Of a stretch of DNA of 64,000 bases, positions 57,467 to 64,000 are shown piece by piece. Under the pieces are notes generated by a model. It made no database searches, was not told where the DNA came from, and was given only the letters and a program-made list of their open reading frames with translations. This DNA is from Cladochytrium replicatum (Eukaryota > Chytridiomycota > Chytridiomycetes > Cladochytriales > Cladochytriaceae). The number at the start of each line of letters is the position of its first letter. Within the stretch, counting starts at the first letter, position 1. The position numbers and the translations under genes were made by a program. The DNA lies in assembly GCA_025526935.1 (NCBI GenBank), contig JAHLKD010000086.1:62001-126000 (forward strand), given 5' to 3'.

Positions 57467-57942
57467 ACAATAGAGTGATCACAGCCTATCGTAACGAAAT
57501 CTCTTCACACCCTTGACAACTCTGGTATGATGGCCTTTTAAGAAGCAAAGATATGCTTCTTAAACGTATCGGGTCCACTTCATCTTGTCCTCCACTACTC
57601 CACAACTTCCAGGTTCACCAGAACCCTCTCACCATTCGTTTGAAACTCCTGTCCATCCATCGAGTTGGTCTTACCATAACAATTGGCCCAGTTTATCGCG
57701 TCGTCCCATATTTGAGCTTCAGACCACTAATCCACCGCTGAAGCACGTCCGGCCGACCTCCGTGCGGCTCGAGTCCACTCTCTTTCCAGCTCTGACTTCG
57801 GGATTATTGCGATCTGATTTCAAACTGTCAAAATACTGCGGATCCAGGCGAAACGATAGCATTCGGTACAGATGAATTTGGTGGCGAACTATATCTTTGC
57901 AAGGTCTGATAAAAATTTGTAAAAACGACGCGCTCTTTCATC
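57467..57942. other. PPWD1-IFT25 intergenic region with perfect hairpin
   Basis: A perfect 10-bp inverted repeat, TTTAAGAAGC (57537-57546) and GCTTCTTAAA (57555-57564), with an 8-base loop, lies 70 bp after the PPWD1 stop. Downstream, 57585-57895 has coding-like but frame-changing sequence (for example TSVRLESTLFPALTSGL) that I cannot assign. Confidence 0.5.
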
Positions 57943-58605
57943 ATGTCGACGAACAAAGACAATCTCGCATTGGCATCTGCAGGAGCGAGTGTAACTATGG
58001 TCACGTCAGCAGACGCGCTGCACCCTCCAGAGAACATGCTAGACGGGTAACTCTCCACGATCTCAATGTTGGGCACATTCCATTAACTGGACGAATAGAT
58101 CAATCCAGACCTTCTGGATCACTACAGGGCTGTTCCCTCAGGAATTCATCATCACGCTTCCGCAGGTCATGAACCTAAAGAAATTGGTCGTCTGGTCGTG
58201 CAAAGGCAAGTCCTCTCGAACCGCGATTCTACCTCTCTGAAAAACCAACTCCAATCCCAAGTCGCACATTGGGAAATCGAGCGAAGCACGTCGGATTCCA
58301 TACAAGATTTTGAGCCTGTTGGCTTCATGGGTAAAGATCAGACAGTGCTTAGCCGGAAGCCCCCTTTGCTTATATTGGGAAATTTAGATCCAGAGGACGC
58401 CGACACGCATCTGCAAGTCTGCGCGATGACGCTCCCGTATCATGTCGTGGATAAAGCTGCAGCGGCGGTCGCGCCGACATCGCCAGCATCGAACGCACCA
58501 GTTTTTGCAAAGCACGTCAAGTTCAGGATCAAGAAGGGGTTTAACGAGTATTGTTCGGTCCATAAGGTTCTGATCAATGGAGAGGCACCTGGTGGGAGTC
58601 GTTGA
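57943..58605 (+). CDS. IFT25: Intraflagellar transport protein 25 (HSPB11 family)
   Basis: Three exons: 57943-58046, 58099-58205 and 58262-58605; 184 aa. Jelly-roll (discoidin-like) fold with clear family motifs: TSADALHPPENMLDGSIQTF, WITTGLFPQEFIITLPQ, LVVWSCKVAHWEIERSTS and, at the end, VKFRIKKGFNEYCSVHKVLI. IFT25 pairs with IFT27 in the IFT-B complex of cilia and flagella, so the organism should make flagellated zoospores. Intron 2 has a GC donor (AAAG/GCAAGT) and an AAG acceptor. Splicing it restores the beta-strand motif across the junction. The protein is longer than the animal one (about 144) because of a Pro/Ala-rich insert before the last strand. Confidence 0.9.
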
Positions 58606-58854
58606 ACTCGGGTGTTGGCGTTGTCAGATTTTGAGGCCACATTTCGACCCTGTACTTAACCAATTAACGTCGATTCTGTGTACAGCGCTTCACATGCTTC
58701 AAATGCTGAATCTCAACCACTCCCCAGGTCCGGATCAATCCGATTTCCCCCAATCCTCCCAATGAACATTAGTAATAGACAAAACAGGAAATGAAAGAAA
58801 CATAACTATGTATGGACAATGACACATCCAGAAACAGCCGCACCATCAAACTTC

Positions 58855-60887
58855 TCACTCCGCAGTGTACACCTCCTCTTCCTCATCGTCTTCCCATTGG
58901 TCTTCCGCTTCGTACATCCCGACCAGCGTCCTCAAGGCATCATTGATGTCGTCGATGTTGAACGCGTCAGGGCTCCATCCACCTACATTGGCGTCACCTG
59001 CACCTCCACCTGCCTGCGAGCTCCTCCGCGCTCCCTTCACCGCAAGTTTTGCTCGTCCCTGGATGCCGCCCCAAGAGTCCAGTGCGTCGTTCGTGTACCC
59101 AATGTTCGCCATTGCAAATTCCAGCGCTTCGGTCCTTGACCTAAACTTCTCCGAACCACCTTGCCCAGATGCAACCTTTATGAACGCTTCGTACCCGCTC
59201 GGCCCACCAAGATCCTGAGGCGGACACGCGCGCGCTCCCGCAACGCAGCGCGGGTAGGCCGGCATGTTCCTCGCCGCCTCTTCAACTAAATCCAGCTTTG
59301 GATCCCCGCTACCTCCCTTCCCCGCCTTCCGCATCACCTCCTCCTCAAACTCGTCGTCCCCGCCCTTCAGAATCTCAGGCCGGATCGCAACCACCTCGAC
59401 GTCGTGAGCCCACACTCCACTTTCATACAAGAACGTCGCGCGCTCGCCGACCTCCCGGAACACTGCAGACTTTGTACAGACTCTCGTCCTCGTAGGCGTC
59501 GTACGTGTCCGCGAGCGGGTCGCTGAGGTCGTACCCCGCGTCCTCGGGAATCAACGTGAACCGAACCGCGCCGTGGTCCTCGAGGATCCATTCGTGGACT
59601 TTGTCACCGCACCAACCCACGCTCGTGAGAATAAACTCCCGCGCTTCAGTGAGGTACGTGTCGCCCGTCACCTAGATCTGGCGCCACACCGGCAGGTCAA
59701 CACCAAGCAACGTTACACGGAGTGTGTATACAAGATACGTGTTCGGATCAATCGCAAGCGTCTTGATCGCCTCGGACGCCTGCGCGGCAACGTTATCCCC
59801 AACGGCCGCAGAATCCTGCTGCTGCTGCTGCTGCTTCACGCGCTTCTTTTGCTTTGGCGTTGTCGACTCCCGGTCCTCGGACATGGCTTTGATCACCATA
59901 GTCTGGAGGTACACCTGCGCGGCGACCTCAAGTCTCCCGAGTTTCTCGAAGCACTGTCCCCGTCGGAACATGACGGAAAAATATAACCGCGCTTCTTCGA
60001 TCTTGACAGCACCGGTTTCAAGGCTGTTGAGGAGATCAACGGGTCGGCTGTACTCTCGCTCCAGCATCTCGCAGTCCCGCGCGGAGGAGCGGTACGCTTG
60101 GATGGCGTAGGTGCTCGCGGAGCGGTGTGCGTGGATCTGGAGTCGCATTGCAATGATGTCCTCTTCTTCCTCTTCATCATCGTTGCCGGAGAAGATGGGA
60201 AGGAAAGACGATGCGCGGGTGAAGGAGGCGACGGCCTCGCGGTGTTTACCGCTCGATGAGAGGGATTTACCCTCTTCGATCACCGCATGTGCTTTGTGCT
60301 TGTCGGTTTCCTATAAAAATCAAAAATTATTGTCCCTCAGAAACTGAATATATCGAGTTGACTTACAACCGCCATTGCTTTATCGTAAGCCTGCGCGACA
60401 GCTGCATACTCGTCCTCCCCAGCTTTTGAAAGAGTCCTCAATGCCCACCGGAACCTCGAGAACTGGAGCGACCCTTTCCATGCACCTTCCCACTCTGCAG
60501 TGATCTGCTCCTGTGCTCGTCGCTGCAGCGGAGACACCCCGTCCTCGAGCTTCACGGCTTTCGCAACGAACGAGTATGCAAAGTCAATGCCTTTGCTTTG
60601 GCCTCCAGGCACTTTAAGCTCTTCGGGGGAGGCGGGCGAAAAAAATCCTCGAAGGTAGAGGGTGTTGCCATTAGCCAGGTAGAGTGTGACGTAGAGAAGG
60701 TGGTTTGGCTCAGGGTGCACGATTGAGTTTGTGAAGAGGGGAATGTCCTCTGGGTTGCGAAAAAGAAAGGCGACGACTCATTAGGACACGGGCATGAGCT
60801 ATGAGCAGGAGATTGGGCTTACATCTGCGTTAGAGAGAGATTGTCGACAGCACCAGCTCTGACTGGGGCTGTTAGACCGGCAGACAT
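58855..60887 (-). pseudogene. TPR plus pRiA4b ORF-3-like (MM3350 fold) protein gene, disrupted
   Basis: Probable exons 60887-60823, about 60749-60367 and 60310-58855. The first half has helical repeats of TPR type (EEGKSLSSSGKHREAVASFT, FRRGQCFEKLGRLEVAAQVY). The second half matches the pRiA4b ORF-3 family: YTLRVTLLGVDLPVWRQI, VTGDTYL, DKVHEWIL, EVGERATFLYESGVW and GGPSGYEAFIKV, ending in a very acidic tail. Two lesions are visible: an in-frame TAG at 59674-59672 between RQI and VTGD, and a one-base frame change near 59462 between SLYKVCS and FREVGERA. The exon 1 to exon 2 phase also does not fit, so the 5' end is uncertain. Either a recent pseudogene or sequence errors in a real gene. Function unknown. 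Confidence 0.65.
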
Positions 60888-62814
60888 TGTGAGATAAATT
60901 TGAAAAGTGAAGGAGAAAAGCAAACTACCGAAAGGTTAAGAGGTTCAGGAGTTCAAGTGTTTGTATTTTCTATTTTCATGTTCTGACAAGGATTGTGTTT
61001 ATCATGAGTATGAGAACAAACCGATTGGGCAACCGAACGGCGCGAATAAACAAACCAAGGCATTCGACCAGCGACGTACTTCACAGATGTACTATCCTTA
61101 TGATTGAACCCTCAAATAAGATAGGGCTTTCAGTTGCTGTTGTATTCAAGGCAATGCGTTGTTTGCGTTGTTTGGGGTGTAGAGTTGCAAGGATTAATCT
61201 TGTCAACAGAAGATCAGTTTTGTTGCAGCAACTGGGTGTATCCTGATAGTCTGCCAGAAAGAAGTCGTGTCAAAGGTTAACATATTCAGAGCTATTTAAT
61301 GAACCAGTCACATTGTCCAAAAGTGTAGTCCCATGAAAAGTTTGTTTGAAAGTATAGAAGAGCTTTTACAAGTTCTTAGATTGCAAATTAACAGTTCATA
61401 CACCATATGTAAGATAAGGAATGTTAATTATTAATATTCTGCCTTATTTCTATCGGAAAAGAAGAGTAATGTAAGAAAAGGGCATTACATACTACATTAT
61501 AGATAAATATATTGCAATAACCTTAATAAGAATGACGTGCAAAATATTCTCATATTTTTATGGTATAGTGCATATGAAGAATATTTTCCAGCTGTGATTA
61601 CATTTGCTCTATTGAATATCGTAAACACTTTGATATTGATGAATTATTGGATTACACTGAGCGTTTTCTTTTTCGCCAATATTTGATAGCTCCTGAAGTT
61701 CTATTACGGTTTAAGAGAAAGAATATCAAGAGTTTAACATTTTTGAAGCTTTTGAATCGACCCTACTCGCTGAAGTTGGAGATGGACACTGATGGCCACA
61801 CCAATGAACAACTAGCTCCCATGCCAATCAATGCTCGAATAGTCCTTTGGAACACTCTAGAGTCTCTCTATACTCTGCAAACAGAGATTCCAATCCCAAT
61901 TGGCCTCCCTGAGGCTCCCTCCATGTCAGCGAACCAGAGATCAAATGCAGTCACTCCGAGCCATTAAACAATAGGATATATGTTTCTTATTCATAAGTAG
62001 TTTATTTTGTTTTAATCTTCACCTCTTTGATGCACAACGGTGCAGCAGTCTCAAGTGTACTAATTACACGCTGATCATTGGCTTGTTTTTCGTTTTGGCA
62101 TGCAAAGAGTATCGTAGTTTGAGCTCCCTCCTTTTCAGCACCATCTTTTTTAATAGATTAAACTCCGTCCCTGAAAATGTCTCTGAGACGGAAACATGTC
62201 ATAGTATCACATTAGACATAAAACATTCAAATTTGTGATGAATTCCAACCCAGCTCTCAGCCCTGTCCTTTTCAGCGACAAATCCTGTTGATCGCGGACT
62301 ATGAATCCGCTCTCGAAGGATTGCTGTAACTCTTCAGAGGTTATATTTGTCTCAATACAGCTTCACTGCTATTGGAGTCCAACAGATGGCAAAGACCAAT
62401 CTGTTATCACAACTCATTCTTGCGTCTATTCCATTTTCGTTTCAATTGCAATTAACATTATATTCTTTCCCTTATGCTCCAACATACACTGCTTCTCTAT
62501 CTTCCTTTAAGATTCAATAATAACTCTCCATTACTGTTTTGAGCATGATCCACAACTATTCTCAGCCATTTTTTTTCTTTCCACTTCTTTTCATGTCACT
62601 TGCCGTTTCCCTGTTTATTCATAAGTATGGTCCAGCCATTTCCAGCTCTAAACCTGCATGCTCTTCCGCTGCGTACTTTATCGTGTCCATCAACGCATGA
62701 GCTCTCCAAAGAATCTGAAGACCATTTTGTCTCCACCGCTGAAGAACCTCGACACTGGGCAGTGCAAAATCTGTTGCCCGGAACGAGTACTGTTAGCTGA
62801 AGGCAGGGTCTGCC
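60888..62814. other. Repeat-derived spacer with a coding relic
   Basis: A plus-strand frame at about 61600-61967 (FRQYLIAPEVLLRFKRKNIK, MPINARIVLWNTLESLYTLQ) looks like the end of a transposon or decayed gene but matches nothing I know. The rest, including an AT-rich stretch at 61380-61640, shows no gene. Confidence 0.35.
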
Positions 62815-63105
62815 ATGAGTCAAGTCAAGTCAAATATTTTGCTCTATTTGACTCGTGACCATTTGTGGCTTCCTTTGATTTTGATTTGACTCGCCAGTCA
62901 AATGCCAGACGCCCTTTTTGACTTGCGAAATATCTGATATACCATTCTGTAGGACCACTTGTCAAATGCTTTACAAATAGTTGATTTGCCCAAATCTTTT
63001 GACAAATAGATATTTGCCTATTTGATTCGTCATGTATTTGCAGAATGTTTGCTATTCGCCAAATATTTATTTTTGAAAGGGCTAATATTTGGCAAATATT
63101 TGAGT
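62815..63105. repeat. Foldback-like element rich in CAAATATTTG palindromes
   Basis: The left end has GTCAAGTCAAATATTTTGC and the right end has GGCAAATATTTGAGTCCTGACC, roughly inverted copies. The inside is full of degenerate TTTGAC / CAAATA steps. It may be a small inverted-repeat transposon (MITE-like). No clear target duplication was found. Confidence 0.45.
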
Positions 63106-63169
63106 CCTGACCACTTTTTGCTTAAAAAGATTAAAGTGTCCTTTCAGTAATATCACAAGCTTTCTGGAG

Positions 63170-63465
63170 CTCCAAGCAGGTACAAACCTGCACCTGCTCA
63201 GCGTCATTTTGCTTGCAGCTTGATGTTACAAACGTGGAGGAGCAGGTACTAATGTGTACCAGCTCCTGGAAAATCACCTGACTCCACCAGATTGTCCACG
63301 GAAAATTAGGTACCCACTGTCCTAGCAGAGAGCACAGCGTCGACCGAGATGAAGGTGACGCTAGGCAATTGAATCACTTGATCGAGTGGTTACAATAGAC
63401 TGTCCTAACCTTCTGGTCTTGTCCGTGTATTGAACTGGAGTGGGTACAGATTTGTACCCATTCGA
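63170..63465. repeat. Three spaced hairpins sharing a GGTAC core
   Basis: GCAGGT/ACCTGC (63176-63191), GGAGCAGGTAC/GTACCAGCTCC (63239-63266, one A-A mismatch) and TGGGTACA/TGTACCCA (63441-63460). Each is an inverted repeat with a loop of 4-6 bases. Confidence 0.7.
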
Positions 63466-64000
63466 TGTCGACTTGCTTGGCCATACGAAGAGTAGTCTAT
63501 GATTTAGTACCTAGTGAACTTTGGAGTTGGTTTCCTGCTCAAGCACACCTGCACACAAGTAGCACCTCATAAAAGTATTAGGTTTCGTTAGGAATGTAGA
63601 AACCACAGGAATCCCACCCTCCTGATCGACCAGGCAACTCCTGTGTGTACAAAATCAAGAATGAAGTTCCAGCGTAAATTGGACCAAAGTGAATGTAGAT
63701 GAGCAGCATTGCTGTTCCTCACTTATCACTTTTTGGACTCAGCTTTCTACGCTGCTTCTGTTCCAATAAATTCAACAAATCAACTTGGTTTACATGCTCC
63801 TACTGAATTACTGAATTTGGTGGTAGACTGGGTCCCGCTGTAGCCGACATTGCTCTGATCGTGATCTCTTTGCTGTGTGTGATCCAGGTGTTTACTGCTT
63901 GTGAAGGATCTCGCACCATGAGCTGACACTGGAAGGGACGCTGAACGGGGGTACAGGGGCATTTAGCACATTATTCTCACTAATTGGTATGAGAATATCT
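63466..64000. other. Intergenic to window end, nothing recognised
   Basis: No frame with family similarity on either strand. Confidence 0.3.

Overview
The window is nuclear DNA from an early-diverging, flagellated fungus, most likely a chytrid. Genes are split by many short introns, mostly about 50-60 bp with GT..AG ends. They encode fungal and opisthokont housekeeping proteins (delta-COP, GET2-like, MYG1, IES2, URB1, HUS1, PPWD1) plus items lost in most Dikarya: IFT25 (a cilium protein), an ADAM protease, a SHANK-like SPN-ankyrin protein and an FIBP relic. Exon joins were worked out by hand from splice sites, continuity of the reading frame and family similarity. For every multi-exon gene reported as intact the summed coding length is a multiple of three.

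Layout. 1-2320 (-): SHANK-like SPN-ankyrin gene running off the left edge. 2927-5115 (+): delta-COP. 5270-8150: a head-to-head pair of broken genes, FIBP-like (-) and velvet-family (+). 8596-10794 (-): FHA-Ser/Thr kinase of the Chk2/Rad53 type. 11062-14487 (+): membrane-bound ADAM. 15087-15300: copia fragment. 15724-17816 (+): BAHD-like acyltransferase. 17817-24290: gene-poor, with a tandem repeat, a mitochondrial nad2-like insertion and two solo LTRs with perfect target-site duplications. 24297-26597: expansin-like gene (-) and a multi-pass membrane protein (+). 26598-29620: old repeats. 29651-30646: a repeat protein with a SAP-like end, followed by an inverted copy of its 3' end. 31635-35312: GET2-like gene (-) and a sulfotransferase-exostosin fusion (+).

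36440-45000 is a mobile-element nest. A chromodomain Ty3/gypsy element with three LTRs and a 5-bp target duplication sits inside an older transposon-like gene that encodes a DEDD 3'-5' exonuclease. 45662-58605 is a dense housekeeping block: MYG1, IES2, URB1, HUS1, PPWD1 and IFT25. The start codons of IES2 and URB1 are only 34 bp apart. 58855-60887 (-) is a TPR/pRiA4b ORF-3-like gene with a stop and a frameshift. 60888-64000 holds degraded repeats and palindromes.

Main points for a second look: the SHANK-like protein in a fungus, the sulfotransferase-exostosin fusion, the three-LTR element that inserted as one unit, and the cluster of broken but recognisable genes beside intact ones. No tRNA, rRNA or CRISPR array was recognised.
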